This document shows positions 41,258 through 50,590 of a stretch of 64,000 nt of DNA, one piece after another (the first letter of the stretch is position 1; the number at the start of each line of letters is the position of its first letter). Source of the stretch: Beijerinckiaceae bacterium (GTDB lineage: Bacteria > Pseudomonadota > Alphaproteobacteria > Rhizobiales > Beijerinckiaceae); assembly GCA_947475995.1 (NCBI GenBank), contig CANJNI010000027.1:1-64000 (forward strand), in the 5' to 3' direction. Below the pieces are notes generated by a model that was given only the letters and a program-made list of their open reading frames with translations, was not told where the DNA came from and made no database searches. The position numbers were made by a program, and so were the translations under genes.

Positions 41258-42067
41258 TTACAACGTATCGGTGCCGCGCCCGTCCACATAGCGGTCGTGC
41301 TGCTCCTTGTTCATCATCTCGTAGGCGTAGCCGAGATCGAACATCAGGTTGAAGCGGTCCGCATAGAAGCGGTTGAACGAGCGCTTTGAAAACGCCAGCG
41401 CATAGGGCGGGCGGCGCAGCAGCGCATCGACGAGCTTGTCGCAGGCAGCATCAAGCTGGTCGGCCGGAACCGCTTCGGCGATTGCGCCCTTGTCGGCCAA
41501 CTGGCGTCCGGTGAACTGCTTGCCGAGCCACAGATAGTCGCGCGCCATCGCGGGCGGCATGTTGAGCGGAACGAAGATCGTGCCGCCGTCGCCCGGCACG
41601 ATGCCGGCGCCGGGACGGCCAACAGGAGGATTGCCGTCCCCCATGCCCAGATGATGATCGCAGAACACGGCGTCTTCGCGCGCAATCACGAAATCGCAGG
41701 CGAACACGAGGCTCGACCCGAAACCCTTCACGCCGCCGTTGACCTTGGCGATGATCGGCTTCTCGGTCTCGACCACCAGATTGAAGGTGTATTGCAGGGC
41801 CTGCAGACCATCCCAGGTCTTGTCCGGCGTGTGGCCGTGGAAATGCGGATGGTTCGCGCCCGTCATGCAGAACACATCGGCCTCGCCGGTGATGACGATG
41901 ACGCGGATCTCGTTGTCGAAGCGCAGACGCTCGAGGGCGATGCCGAGTTCGCGGTGGCGGCCGGGCCGCAGCGTCTCGCCGTCCTTGTGAACCAGCTGGG
42001 GCGGCGAAAAGGCGATTGTGGCGCAGCGGCCTTCGCGCGTGACCTTGATGGTTTTGAGATCGTCCAT
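41258..42067 (-). CDS. Enoyl-CoA hydratase/isomerase-family protein
   Basis: 269 aa. Crotonase fold: 'RVIVITGEADVFCMTGANHP' (first oxyanion segment), 'AKVNGGVKGFGSSLVFACDF' (second), 'HLGMGDGNPPVGRPGAGIVP'. An unusual His-rich insert 'HPHFHGHTPDKTW' follows the first segment. The Glu of 'PE' in classical hydratases is not evident, so reaction type is uncertain. ATG 42067 has a good upstream purine run; the frame upstream overlaps chrA. Transcribed downstream of chrA on the same strand, 67 nt away. Confidence 0.87.
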   Translation of the reverse strand: MDDLKTIKVTREGRCATIAFSPPQLVHKDGETLRPGRHRELGIALERLRFDNEIRVIVITGEADVFCMTGANHPHFHGHTPDKTWDGLQALQYTFNLVVETEKPIIAKVNGGVKGFGSSLVFACDFVIAREDAVFCDHHLGMGDGNPPVGRPGAGIVPGDGGTIFVPLNMPPAMARDYLWLGKQFTGRQLADKGAIAEAVPADQLDAACDKLVDALLRRPPYALAFSKRSFNRFYADRFNLMFDLGYAYEMMNKEQHDRYVDGRGTDTL

Positions 42068-42134
42068 TGCTTCCTCTCCGGGGTTTGATTGCGCGCAGCA
42101 TAGGCAGTTGCGCGCGCCCCGGAAAGAGGAGGCG

Positions 42135-43514
42135 CTATCCGGCAAGGCCCGAAACGCGCAGCGCCAGTCCGGCGATCGCGCAGGCAAGCAGCACTGTCAG
42201 CATTCCAACCCTGAACCGGAAGATCGCCAGCATCGCAGCCGCAGCCAGCGCGAGCGCCCATGCATCGAGGCTCGACCATACGGGGACATCAATGCTCAAT
42301 CCGAAGCCGCGCCACTCGCCGGTTTTCCGAAAGATCGTGTGGATGGCGAACCAGACGGCGAGGTTGAGGATCACCCCCACCACCGCCGCCGTGATGGCCG
42401 CCAGCGCCCCCGCAATCGCCCGGTTGCCGCGCAGACGCTCCACGAAAGGAGCGCCCAGAAATATCCACAGGAAGCACGGGGCGAACGTCACCCAGGTGGC
42501 GAGCAATCCGCCCAGCGTTCCGGCGACGAGCGGCGACAATCCGCCCGCATCCCGGAAAGCCGCCATGAATCCCACGAACTGCAACACCATGATGAGCGGG
42601 CCGGGCGTCGTCTCCGCCATGCCGAGGCCGTCCAGCATTTCCGGCGGGGTGAGCCAATGGAAGTTCTCCACGGCCTGCTGCGCCACATAGGCCAGCACCG
42701 CATAGGCGCCGCCGAACGTCACCATCGCCATCTTGGAAAAGAAGACAGCGATATTGCTGAACACATGATCGGGGCCGAGCAGCCCCAACAGCGTCCCGAC
42801 CGGAACGAGCCACACCGCCAGCCAGACGCAGGCGACCCGCAGGGTCTGCGCGATGGTCGGGCGGGCGTGGTCCGGCAAGGCGTCGCCCAGCAGGCTGTCC
42901 GTATCGGGCCTTGCGGGGCCGCCGTGGCCGCCGCCTGTAAATTCCGCGCGTCCGGCTCTGCCGCCCGCATAACCGATGAGCCCCGCAGCCAGAACCACCG
43001 CCGGAAACGGAACGCCGAACAGGAACAGGCTCGCAAACGCCGCCGCCGCCAGCGCCTGCATGGCGCGGGTCTTCAACGACCGCCGCCCGACGCGGATCAC
43101 GGCCTCGATCACGATGGCCAGCACAGCAGCCTTCATGCCGAAGAAAAGCCCCGCGATGAGCGTGGTCTCTCCCCACAGGGCGTAAATCCAGCTCAACCCC
43201 ATGATGGAGATGACGCCCGGCAGGATGAACAGCCCGCCCGCCATGACGCCGCCAGCCGTGCGGTGCATCAGCCAGCCGATATAGGTGGCGAGTTGCTGCG
43301 CCTCCGGACCGGGCAGCAACATGCAGTAATTCAGCGCGTGCAGAAACCGGCTCTCCGAGACCCATTTTTTCTCGTCGACCAGAATGCGGTGCATCACGGC
43401 GATCTGCCCGGCGGGGCCGCCGAAACTCAGCGCCGCGATGCGCAGCCAGACCCAAAAGGCATCGGCGAACGAGACGCCGTGGGCAGGCGTCAATGAGGAA
43501 CGACTGTTCTGCAT
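42135..43514 (-). CDS. chrA: Chromate transporter ChrA (two-domain CHR family)
   Basis: 459 aa with 10-12 predicted helices and two homologous CHR halves. First-half signature 'LSFGGPAGQIAVMHRILVDE' and 'PGPEAQQLATYIGWLMH'; second-half 'VTFGGAYAVLAYVAQQAVEN', 'ETTPGPLIMVLQFVGFMAAF'. It exports chromate from the cytoplasm; some members respond to sulfate. The upstream extension to 43568 is not family-like. Divergent from the bicupin gene. Confidence 0.92.
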   Translation of the reverse strand: MQNSRSSLTPAHGVSFADAFWVWLRIAALSFGGPAGQIAVMHRILVDEKKWVSESRFLHALNYCMLLPGPEAQQLATYIGWLMHRTAGGVMAGGLFILPGVISIMGLSWIYALWGETTLIAGLFFGMKAAVLAIVIEAVIRVGRRSLKTRAMQALAAAAFASLFLFGVPFPAVVLAAGLIGYAGGRAGRAEFTGGGHGGPARPDTDSLLGDALPDHARPTIAQTLRVACVWLAVWLVPVGTLLGLLGPDHVFSNIAVFFSKMAMVTFGGAYAVLAYVAQQAVENFHWLTPPEMLDGLGMAETTPGPLIMVLQFVGFMAAFRDAGGLSPLVAGTLGGLLATWVTFAPCFLWIFLGAPFVERLRGNRAIAGALAAITAAVVGVILNLAVWFAIHTIFRKTGEWRGFGLSIDVPVWSSLDAWALALAAAAMLAIFRFRVGMLTVLLACAIAGLALRVSGLAG

Positions 43515-43630
43515 CCCAAAGACGTAACGGTCGGGCGGAAGGGCTGCAATGACCCAATTGCGCAGCATCTTGCAATCCGCTGCCGGGCAGCGCAGAAGAC
43601 AAAGAATTCAACAGCCTTGCGGGAGAAAGC

Positions 43631-44833
43631 ATGTCGGCATCAGGAAGCGCTCAGGACCCGGTCGGATTGACGTCGCGGTTTCTGCTGGACCCCTACATGG
43701 ACTGGTGCAAGGGCGAGAACATTCCGGTCCATCTCGACTTCGGCCATGACCTGCTGGCGCTGGAGACGAAGCGTTGGGACCGTTACGACGCCAGGGGCTG
43801 CTTCGCCCACACGCATGGGCGTGGCGACTTCTGCGCCAATTACATTCTGGAAGTCGATCCGGGCAAGAAGACCGCGCCGGTGAAGCACCTCTACGAATGT
43901 CTGTTCTTCGTTTTGTCAGGTCAGGGCTCGACGACCGTCTGGCTGCCGGATGGGGCGACCCGCACATTCGAGTGGGGTCCGAAGGCGTTCTTCACGGTGC
44001 CGCTGAATTGCAAGTACCAGATCTTCAACGGGTCAGGTCAGGAGAGCGCGCGCATTTCCTGCACGAACGATGCGCCGCTGACGATCAATCTCTACCACAA
44101 TCTCGATTTCGTCTTCGCCAACGACTTCAAGTTCCCCGAGCGCGTCGGCGATTCAAAGCACTTCGACGGCGACGGCGATCACGAAGCTTTCGACCGCAAG
44201 GGCGCCAAGGCCACCATCAATGTGTGGGAGACCAACTTCGTTCACGACCTCACCAGCTTCCAGCTTTACGAGCTTGAAGCGCGTGGCAAGGGCTCGATGA
44301 ACGTCTTCTTCCAGATGGCCGACAGCACCATGCACGCGCATGTGTCGCAGATCCCGGTTGGCCGTTACAAGAAAGCCCATCGGCACGCGGCCGGCACGCA
44401 TGTGCATGCCATCGACGGCACCGGCTATTCGCTGCTCTGGTACGATGGCGACGACAAGTTCGTCGAACTGCCGTGGCGTCACGGCATCATGTACACGCCG
44501 CCGTTCTGGATGTTCCACCAGCACTTCAACACGTCGGAAAAGCCGGCGCGCTATCTGGCCTGCGCCATCGGCAGCGCCCGCTATCCGTTCATCTCGCTGC
44601 GCCGCGTCTCGACCGAAGGCGGCGGCTCGACTTCGGTGAAACAGGGCGGACGCCAGATCGAGTACGAGGATCAGGACAACCGCATCCACCGCAAGTTCCT
44701 TGAGGAAATCGCCAAGACCGGCGTGAAGTCCCTCATGGGCGACGTCTTCGACGAACCGGCCATCATGGCGATTCCGAAAGAGACGATGGTGGGCGTCATC
44801 GACACGCCGAAGCTCAAGGGCCCGGCGATCTGA
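43631..44833 (+). CDS. Bicupin protein of unknown function
   Basis: 400 aa. Two cupin-like segments can be seen: an N-terminal one around 'HLYECLFFVLSGQGSTTVWL' (residues about 95-115) and a C-terminal one around 'YKKAHRHAAGTHVHAIDGTG' (about 248-267) with three His typical of a metal site, then 'MYTPPFWMFHQHFNTSEKPA'. Such proteins are often metal-dependent dioxygenases or isomerases. The N-terminal cupin lacks the usual His pair. No pathway partner next door. Ends at a strong bidirectional terminator. Confidence 0.75.
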   Translation: MSASGSAQDPVGLTSRFLLDPYMDWCKGENIPVHLDFGHDLLALETKRWDRYDARGCFAHTHGRGDFCANYILEVDPGKKTAPVKHLYECLFFVLSGQGSTTVWLPDGATRTFEWGPKAFFTVPLNCKYQIFNGSGQESARISCTNDAPLTINLYHNLDFVFANDFKFPERVGDSKHFDGDGDHEAFDRKGAKATINVWETNFVHDLTSFQLYELEARGKGSMNVFFQMADSTMHAHVSQIPVGRYKKAHRHAAGTHVHAIDGTGYSLLWYDGDDKFVELPWRHGIMYTPPFWMFHQHFNTSEKPARYLACAIGSARYPFISLRRVSTEGGGSTSVKQGGRQIEYEDQDNRIHRKFLEEIAKTGVKSLMGDVFDEPAIMAIPKETMVGVIDTPKLKGPAI

Positions 44834-44882
44834 TGCCTTTGGTTTCCCCGGACCGCCGACGGCGCTCCGGGGAGAGCCGGAC

Positions 44883-44926
44883 AAAAAAATCCCTCCGGGG
44901 CGGCTGCCGCGGAGGGATTTTTGTTT
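44883..44926. terminator. Bidirectional intrinsic terminator
   Basis: CCCTCCG (44891-44897) / CGGAGGG (44910-44916) with extra GC pairing in the loop, flanked by an A-run on the left (44883-44889) and a T-run on the right. It serves both the bicupin gene (plus) and rpmI-rplT (minus). Confidence 0.92.
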
Positions 44927-44942
44927 CGTATGCGGCGTCGCC

Positions 44943-45308
44943 TCAGGCGGCGGCAGGCAGCGCGCTCTTGGCCTTCTCGACCAGCGCCTTGAAGGCCGCC
45001 GGTTCGGTGATGGCGAGCTCGGACAGAACCTTGCGGTCCACCTGAATGCCAGCCTTGGTGAGGCCGTCGATGAAGCGGCTATAGGTCAGGCCCAGTTCAC
45101 GCACGGCGGCGTTGAGGCGCTGGATCCACAGGGCGCGGATGGTGCGCTTGCGGTTCTTGCGGTCGCGATAGGCATACTGCATCGACTTGTCGACGGCAGC
45201 CTTGGCGGCCCGGATGGTGTTCTTGCGACGACCGCTGAAACCCTTGGCGGCGTCATATGTCTTCTTGTGCTTGGCGTGAGCGGTTACACCGCGTTTTACA
45301 CGAGCCAT
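44943..45308 (-). CDS. rplT: 50S ribosomal protein L20
   Basis: 121 aa. '[20 protein letters not shown]', '[20 protein letters not shown]' and '[20 protein letters not shown]' are diagnostic of bL20, needed for early 50S assembly. Downstream of rpmI with a 47-nt gap, the conserved order. infC is not in front, so the usual infC-rpmI-rplT operon is split here. Confidence 0.98.
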   Translation of the reverse strand: MARVKRGVTAHAKHKKTYDAAKGFSGRRKNTIRAAKAAVDKSMQYAYRDRKNRKRTIRALWIQRLNAAVRELGLTYSRFIDGLTKAGIQVDRKVLSELAITEPAAFKALVEKAKSALPAAA

Positions 45309-45355
45309 GACTGATCTCCTGACGAACTGGAATGAAGCAAAGAGGGAACGCGACT

Positions 45356-45556
45356 TCAGCCGTTGGGCAGGAAGTACTTCTTGATGTTGTCACCATCGGT
45401 CTTGAACAGAACGTTGGTGCCGCGCAGGTTCCGGATCTGCTTCTTGGTCCGCTTGATCATGCCGTGGCGCTTGCCCGCCTGGGCGTACAGCACCTTGCCG
45501 GTGCCGGTGATCTTGAAGCGCTTTTTAGCGCCCGACTTGGTCTTCAACTTGGGCAT
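45356..45556 (-). CDS. rpmI: 50S ribosomal protein L35
   Basis: 66 aa. '[20 protein letters not shown]', '[19 protein letters not shown]', ending 'KKYFLPNG'. ATG 45556 chosen; four codons further upstream is also open. Co-transcribed with rplT. Confidence 0.97.
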   Translation of the reverse strand: MPKLKTKSGAKKRFKITGTGKVLYAQAGKRHGMIKRTKKQIRNLRGTNVLFKTDGDNIKKYFLPNG

Positions 45557-45745
45557 TTTGCTCTCCAAATCAGACGGTTGCCCGCCCTTCGGTTATTCTG
45601 TCCGGCCGGCCTTTCGGCTGACCGGTTCGCATCGGAATGAGCGAAAGAACCGCCACGGCAGCCCTTACTGGCCGGGCGGTTCGGAGGCGGGTCTATTGGC
45701 AGAATCCGGCGTGTGGCGCAAGTCGAAACGGTCAGGAATCTGAAT

Positions 45746-46279
45746 TCACTGGACCTTTTCGCCCGGATAGACGCCCCACAGGGTCGTCTGCTCCAGAAAG
45801 CCGTCATAGCCCTCGCCGTAGATGCGGCACCACTTGCCGTCGCAGGACTTCACGTTGGCCACGACGCCGGGCTGCAGGCGGGCGGACAAATCGTCGCTGC
45901 CCGCCTTCACCTTGAGGATCATCAGTCCGTCCTTGCGCCAGGGGGAAACCAGGGCCGTGCGCCGTCCAGAAAGGAGCGACTGGAGCACCCAGCCCTCCGC
46001 CCCTTCGGAATCGCGGATCTTGCGCCAGTTTTCGAACTCCCCGGTGATTTCCACCGGAAGCCCGGCTCGCTGGAACACCCAGGCGGTGCGGTGATCCTTG
46101 GAAGGCCCCTCGCGCAGGTTCACGCGGTCGGACTTGAGGCTCACATAACGGGGAATCGGCAGCCCGGTCGAGACGCCGAGCTGCTGCTGGGCCAGAGCCG
46201 GGGCTGAGGGCAAGGAAAGCAGGACGAGTGCGGCGAGGTTTGAACGAAACATGTTCTTGCAGGCATTCCAGATCTTCAT
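45746..46279 (-). CDS. Exported SH3-domain protein
   Basis: 177 aa. Signal peptide in the first 30 residues ('LAALVLLSLPSAPALAQ'). The rest has two bacterial SH3-like units: 'YVSLKSDRVNLREGPSKDHR', 'GEFENWRKIRDSEGAEGWVL' and 'KSCDGKWCRIYGEGYDGFLE'. Such periplasmic SH3 proteins bind the cell wall or act as accessory domains; the family is common next to housekeeping genes in Hyphomicrobiales. It is divergent from the D-glycerate dehydrogenase gene. Confidence 0.85.
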   Translation of the reverse strand: MKIWNACKNMFRSNLAALVLLSLPSAPALAQQQLGVSTGLPIPRYVSLKSDRVNLREGPSKDHRTAWVFQRAGLPVEITGEFENWRKIRDSEGAEGWVLQSLLSGRRTALVSPWRKDGLMILKVKAGSDDLSARLQPGVVANVKSCDGKWCRIYGEGYDGFLEQTTLWGVYPGEKVQ

Positions 46280-46526
46280 GTCCGGGCGCTCTCCACCGCA
46301 AACTCACTCAACGGGACGCCGCCCCTTAAGACTTCCGGCGTCCTTGTCTTTGGCCTTCCATCTGCTAGAGAGGCCTGACGCATTCGAGGAACCGGCGGAC
46401 GGCATTGACCCGTTCATCTGTCCCCAACGAGGTTAAAGCCCGGTGAATGCATAGACTTTTATCGATCGCCAAAGCGCCGCAACCGTGGCCGTTGCGGCGG
46501 CCAGAGGGCGCCGAAGGGCTGTTGTT

Positions 46527-47522
46527 ATGGGCAAGAAAAAGCCTCGCGTTGTCGTCACTCGCAAATTGCCGGACATCGTCGAAACGCGCATGTGCGAATT
46601 GTTCGACACGCGCCTGAACGTTGACGACAAACCGATGAGCGCGGCCGAGATCGCCGAGGCCATGAAGACGGCCGACGTGCTGGTTCCGACCGTCACCGAC
46701 CGGATCGACGCGGCCCTGATCGCCCAGGCGGGCGAGCAGATGAAGCTGATCGCCAATTTCGGCAACGGCGTCGACAACATCGACGTGGCCTCCGCCCTCA
46801 AGCGCGGCATTACGGTGACCAATACCCCCGGCGTCCTGACCGAGGACACTGCCGACATGACCATGGCGCTGATTCTTGCCGTGGCGCGCCGGATCGTCGA
46901 AGGCGCGCGGACAATTCCGGCGGGCGAATGGACAGGCTGGTCCCCGACCTGGATGCTGGGAGCGCGCATCACCGGCAAGCGCCTCGGCATCATCGGCATG
47001 GGCCGCATCGGCCAGGCTCTGGCCCGCCGCGCCAAGGCTTTCGGTCTCTCGATCCATTACCACAATCGCCGCCGCCTTCCGGCCGCCGTCGAGGAATCGC
47101 TGGAGGCGACCTGGTGGGACTCCGTCGACCAGATGCTGGCCCGCATGGACATTGTGTCGGTCAATTGCCCGCACACGCCCGCCACCTATCATCTCCTCTC
47201 GGCGCGCCGGCTCAAGTGCCTGCGTCCGAACGCCATCGTGGTGAACACCGCGCGCGGCGAGATCATTGATGAAAACGCTCTGACCCGCATGCTTGAAGCC
47301 GGCGAACTGGCGGGCGCAGGTCTCGACGTGTTCGAACACGAACCGGCGGTCTCGACCAAGCTGATGCGCCTTGCCAAGTCCGGCAAGGTGACGCTGCTGC
47401 CGCACATGGGTTCAGCCACGCATGAAGGCCGCATCGACATGGGCGAGAAGGTCATCATCAATGTGAAGACCTTCATGGACGGTCACCGTCCGCCGGACCG
47501 CGTTCTGCCCAGCATGCTCTGA
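46527..47522 (+). CDS. 2-hydroxyacid dehydrogenase, D-glycerate dehydrogenase/glyoxylate reductase type
   Basis: 331 aa from ATG 46527. Interconverts D-glycerate with hydroxypyruvate or glycolate with glyoxylate. Substrate loop 'IANFGNGVDNIDVASALKRG', Rossmann motif 'LGIIGMGRIGQALARRAKAF' (about residues 152-171), catalytic Arg 'VVNTARGEIIDE', Glu in 'LDVFEHEPAV' and His in 'LLPHMGSATHEG'. The upstream TTG/GTG extension (46485) is not conserved. Followed by convergent DUF983. Confidence 0.92.
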   Translation: MGKKKPRVVVTRKLPDIVETRMCELFDTRLNVDDKPMSAAEIAEAMKTADVLVPTVTDRIDAALIAQAGEQMKLIANFGNGVDNIDVASALKRGITVTNTPGVLTEDTADMTMALILAVARRIVEGARTIPAGEWTGWSPTWMLGARITGKRLGIIGMGRIGQALARRAKAFGLSIHYHNRRRLPAAVEESLEATWWDSVDQMLARMDIVSVNCPHTPATYHLLSARRLKCLRPNAIVVNTARGEIIDENALTRMLEAGELAGAGLDVFEHEPAVSTKLMRLAKSGKVTLLPHMGSATHEGRIDMGEKVIINVKTFMDGHRPPDRVLPSML

Positions 47523-47528
47523 GCCGAG

Positions 47529-47936
47529 CTATTTGGGGCTTGCGGGACCCGATTCGGGCCGGTCTGGCGGGGCGAGACGCCCCTCTTCAGCCTTGTGAAA
47601 ATATTGCGAGCAGACGAGCCAGCCCTTCAGCGGCCGCAGCGGCAGGATGCAGAGCGCCAGCAACAGCGGCAGCGATGTCACCAGATGCACCCAGACGGGA
47701 GCTTCGTACGCGACCTCCAGCCAAAGCGCGAAGCCCGTCACCGGAAACGCCATGACCATCATGGAAAAGAAGGCCGGGCCGTCGGCCGGGTCCGCGAAGG
47801 AATAATCGAGGCCGCAGACTTCGCACGAACGCCGCAACTTCAGAAATCCCTGAAACAGGGCGCCCTTGCCGCAGCGGGGGCAACGTCCGCGAATTCCCGT
47901 GCTGATCGGCTCAAGCGGCGGATGGTCGGCTTTCAT
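47529..47936 (-). CDS. DUF983 membrane protein
   Basis: 135 aa. Zinc-ribbon-like N-terminus 'IRGRCPRCGKGALFQGFLKL', 'SCEVCGLDYSFADPADGPAF', then two membrane helices ('FSMMVMAFPVTGFALWLEVA', 'LVTSLPLLLALCILPLRPLK'). Family function unknown; in some genomes it sits near cytochrome oxidase assembly genes, not so here. Convergent with the dehydrogenase upstream, 6 nt between stops. Confidence 0.9.
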   Translation of the reverse strand: MKADHPPLEPISTGIRGRCPRCGKGALFQGFLKLRRSCEVCGLDYSFADPADGPAFFSMMVMAFPVTGFALWLEVAYEAPVWVHLVTSLPLLLALCILPLRPLKGWLVCSQYFHKAEEGRLAPPDRPESGPASPK

Positions 47937-48113
47937 GGCGGCCTTCTAGCATGAACGATTTGCGGACGGCTGCGGCGCGCCGCCACATGCGGCCGAACGC
48001 CCGCCAACCTGGGCGGTAACGTTAAAACGCGAATGCGCAAGCCCCGTTTCGAAGTTCCGATTAAGACTCTGTAAACCACAATGGATTGCGTGGTTCCGAG
48101 CAGGGTGAAAGCC

Positions 48114-49310
48114 ATGAAGAATCTGACCGATATCGCCGACGAAACTGCAAAGACCTTCTGCGGGCATTTCGATGTGGCGATCGTGGGCGGCGGCTTCGGC
48201 GGCACGACTGCCGCGATGCTGCTGGCCCGCAAGGGATTCCGCGTCGCGCTGATCGACGTCCATGCGGTTTATCCGACGGACTTCCGCGCCGAGAAGATCG
48301 CCGGCGACCAGATCAGCCTGCTGCGCAAGAATGATCTGCTCGAAACGCTTGTCAGCGGCGCGACTCCGGTCGGGACGATTCTGAACACCCGCAAGGGCCG
48401 CGTGGTGGATCTGGCGGAGGTTGAAGAATACGGCCTCCTTTACGAGGACATGATCGCCTCGCTGCGCGGCGCGCTGCCGCCATCGGTCGCCTTCATGGTC
48501 GGGCGCGTCAGCGATCTGCGCCCCGAAAGAGATGTCCAGCATGTGCGGCTGTCGGACGGTCGCGAGTTATCCGCGCGCCTGATCGTTCTTGCGACGGGGC
48601 TCGGCGACGTGCTGCGCCGCAAGCTCGGCATCGAGCGCAACATGGTTCGCGATGCGCATTCGCTGGCCTTCGGCTTCAACATCGAGCATGGCCATGACCA
48701 GGCTTTCGAATTTTCAGGCATGAGCGCCTATGGCGAGGACGCGGCGCATCGCGTCGATTATCTGAGCGTGTTTCCCATCGGGAACGTGCTGCGCGCCAAT
48801 CTCTTCGCTTATCGCGACATCCGCGATCCGTGGGTGCAGGAGATGAAGAAAAATCCGCGCGAGGCGATCTATTCAGTGCTGCCCGGCGCGCGGCGCTTCC
48901 TCGGCGATTTCACCGTGACCAGCAAGATCGACATGCGCGTCAATGATCTCATGCAGACGGAACACTTCCTGCAGGACGGCGTGGTGCTGATCGGCGATGC
49001 GTTCCGCACCTCCTGTCCGGCGGTCGGTACGGGCCTCAGCCGCCTGCTCACCGATGTGGACATCCTCTGCAACATCTACATTCCGGACTGGCTTTCGACG
49101 CCCGGCATGGATCGCCTCAAGCTCGCCGCCTATTACGAGGATGAAGCCAAGATCGCCTGCGATGAACGCGCAGCCGACGCGGCCGAATACCGCCGTGCTT
49201 CCACCATCGGGCGCGGCGTGCGCTGGGAAGCGCACCGCGGCCAGCACTACCTGCGCCGCCAGATGCGCAACTGGATTAGGCAGCTGTCGCCGCGCAAGCG
49301 CGCTGCCTGA
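48114..49310 (+). CDS. FAD-dependent oxidoreductase (halogenase/geranylgeranyl-reductase-like)
   Basis: 398 aa. FAD-binding 'FDVAIVGGGFGGTTAAMLLA' near the N-terminus and the second FAD contact 'GVVLIGDAFRTSCPAVGTG' at about residue 300, in the order of the p-hydroxybenzoate hydroxylase/tryptophan halogenase group. The middle region has no recognised substrate motif. Starts: ATG 48114 favoured; 48081 is in frame. The MFS gene follows 48 nt later on the same strand, so the enzyme may act on a compound the transporter moves. Confidence 0.82.
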   Translation: MKNLTDIADETAKTFCGHFDVAIVGGGFGGTTAAMLLARKGFRVALIDVHAVYPTDFRAEKIAGDQISLLRKNDLLETLVSGATPVGTILNTRKGRVVDLAEVEEYGLLYEDMIASLRGALPPSVAFMVGRVSDLRPERDVQHVRLSDGRELSARLIVLATGLGDVLRRKLGIERNMVRDAHSLAFGFNIEHGHDQAFEFSGMSAYGEDAAHRVDYLSVFPIGNVLRANLFAYRDIRDPWVQEMKKNPREAIYSVLPGARRFLGDFTVTSKIDMRVNDLMQTEHFLQDGVVLIGDAFRTSCPAVGTGLSRLLTDVDILCNIYIPDWLSTPGMDRLKLAAYYEDEAKIACDERAADAAEYRRASTIGRGVRWEAHRGQHYLRRQMRNWIRQLSPRKRAA

Positions 49311-49358
49311 AGCTGGCTCCGGTTTGACAAGCGCGTTCCGAAGGGGCAGCCCTTGCGG

Positions 49359-50555
49359 ATGACGCTCGTTGACTCTCCCGCCGCCTGGAAACGCCTCGCC
49401 ATCGCCATGCTGATCGGTACGATCGGCTCTGTCGGCATGTGGTCCTTCGTGGTCGCGCTTCCGGCCGTGCAGGCCGACTTTGCAGTGGCGCGCGGCGAGG
49501 CCTCGCTGCCCTATACGCTGACCATGATCGGCTTTGCGTTCGGGGGCGTGTTCATGGGCCGCCTTTCGGACCGGTATGGCGTGCTGCCGCCGTTGCTGCT
49601 GGGCGGAACAGCGCTCGGCCTCGGATATATTGCGGCGAGCTTCGCGCCGAGCCTGTTGCTGTATGCGGTCGCGCATCTGCTGGTCGGGCTGGGAGCGTCG
49701 GCAAGTTTCGCCCCGCTGATGAGCGACCTTTCCCACTGGTTCGCCAAGAGGCGCGGCATCGCGGTCGCGCTGGCGTCCTCCGGCAATTACCTCGCCGGAA
49801 CGATCTGGCCGCCGCTCGTTCAGCATTTCATCGCCCAGAACGGCTGGCGTCCGACCACATTGGCGGTGGGGGCGTTCTGTCTGGTGACGCTGCTGCCGCT
49901 CGCCTTCGCGCTGCGGGCGCGCGCCCCTGTCGCGGCTCATTCGTCGGGCGCGCCCCTGTCGCGGTTCGGGACGATAGACCTGTCGTCGAATGCGCTGCTC
50001 GGCCTGCTGATCGTCGCAGGCGTCGCCTGCTGCGTGGCCATGTCGATGCCGCAGGTTCATATCGTGGCCTATTGCGCCGATCTCGGTTACGGGCCGGCCC
50101 GCGGGGCTGAAATGCTGTCCGCCATGTTGGGCTTCGGGATCATCAGCCGCATCGTGTCGGGTTTCGTGGCGGATCGCATCGGCGGGCTGGCGACGTTGCT
50201 GATCGGCTCGACCCTGCAGGGCATCACGTTGTTCCTCTATCTGTTCTTCGACGGGCTTACCTCCCTCTATGTGATCTCGGCTTTGTTCGGCCTGTTTCAG
50301 GGCGGACTCGTCCCGATGTATGCGGTGATCGTGCGCGAATATTTTCCGGCCGCCAGATCCGGCGGCACGCTCGGTCTGGTCATCATGGCGACGCTTTTCG
50401 GCATGGCGTTCGGGGGCTGGATTTCGGGCTGGATCTTTGACGTCACGGGCTCCTACCAGATGGCCTTCGTGAACGGCCTTGCGTGGAATCTCGTCAATGT
50501 GGCGATCATCAGCCTGCTGATGATGAAGCGCCGATTCGCGCCTGCGGCGGCCTGA
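49359..50555 (+). CDS. Major facilitator superfamily transporter
   Basis: 398 aa with about 12 hydrophobic helices in two halves. MFS loop motif 'GRLSDRYGVLPPLLLGG' follows helix 2 and 'HWFAKRRGIAVALASSGNYL' is in the middle, typical of the oxalate/monocarboxylate branch (OFA/MCT-like). An in-frame TTG at 49353 is also possible; AAGGGG at 49341 serves either. Inner membrane; substrate unknown. ruvA begins 35 nt later. Confidence 0.88.
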   Translation: MTLVDSPAAWKRLAIAMLIGTIGSVGMWSFVVALPAVQADFAVARGEASLPYTLTMIGFAFGGVFMGRLSDRYGVLPPLLLGGTALGLGYIAASFAPSLLLYAVAHLLVGLGASASFAPLMSDLSHWFAKRRGIAVALASSGNYLAGTIWPPLVQHFIAQNGWRPTTLAVGAFCLVTLLPLAFALRARAPVAAHSSGAPLSRFGTIDLSSNALLGLLIVAGVACCVAMSMPQVHIVAYCADLGYGPARGAEMLSAMLGFGIISRIVSGFVADRIGGLATLLIGSTLQGITLFLYLFFDGLTSLYVISALFGLFQGGLVPMYAVIVREYFPAARSGGTLGLVIMATLFGMAFGGWISGWIFDVTGSYQMAFVNGLAWNLVNVAIISLLMMKRRFAPAAA

Positions 50556-50590
50556 GGCTAGGCTGAGGGCTTCAGCGATTCGGAACAGGC

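Noticed and set aside
42289-43632. 447-aa alternative frame over chrA
   Set aside because: Out of frame with the chromate transporter, no hydrophobic helices or motifs.
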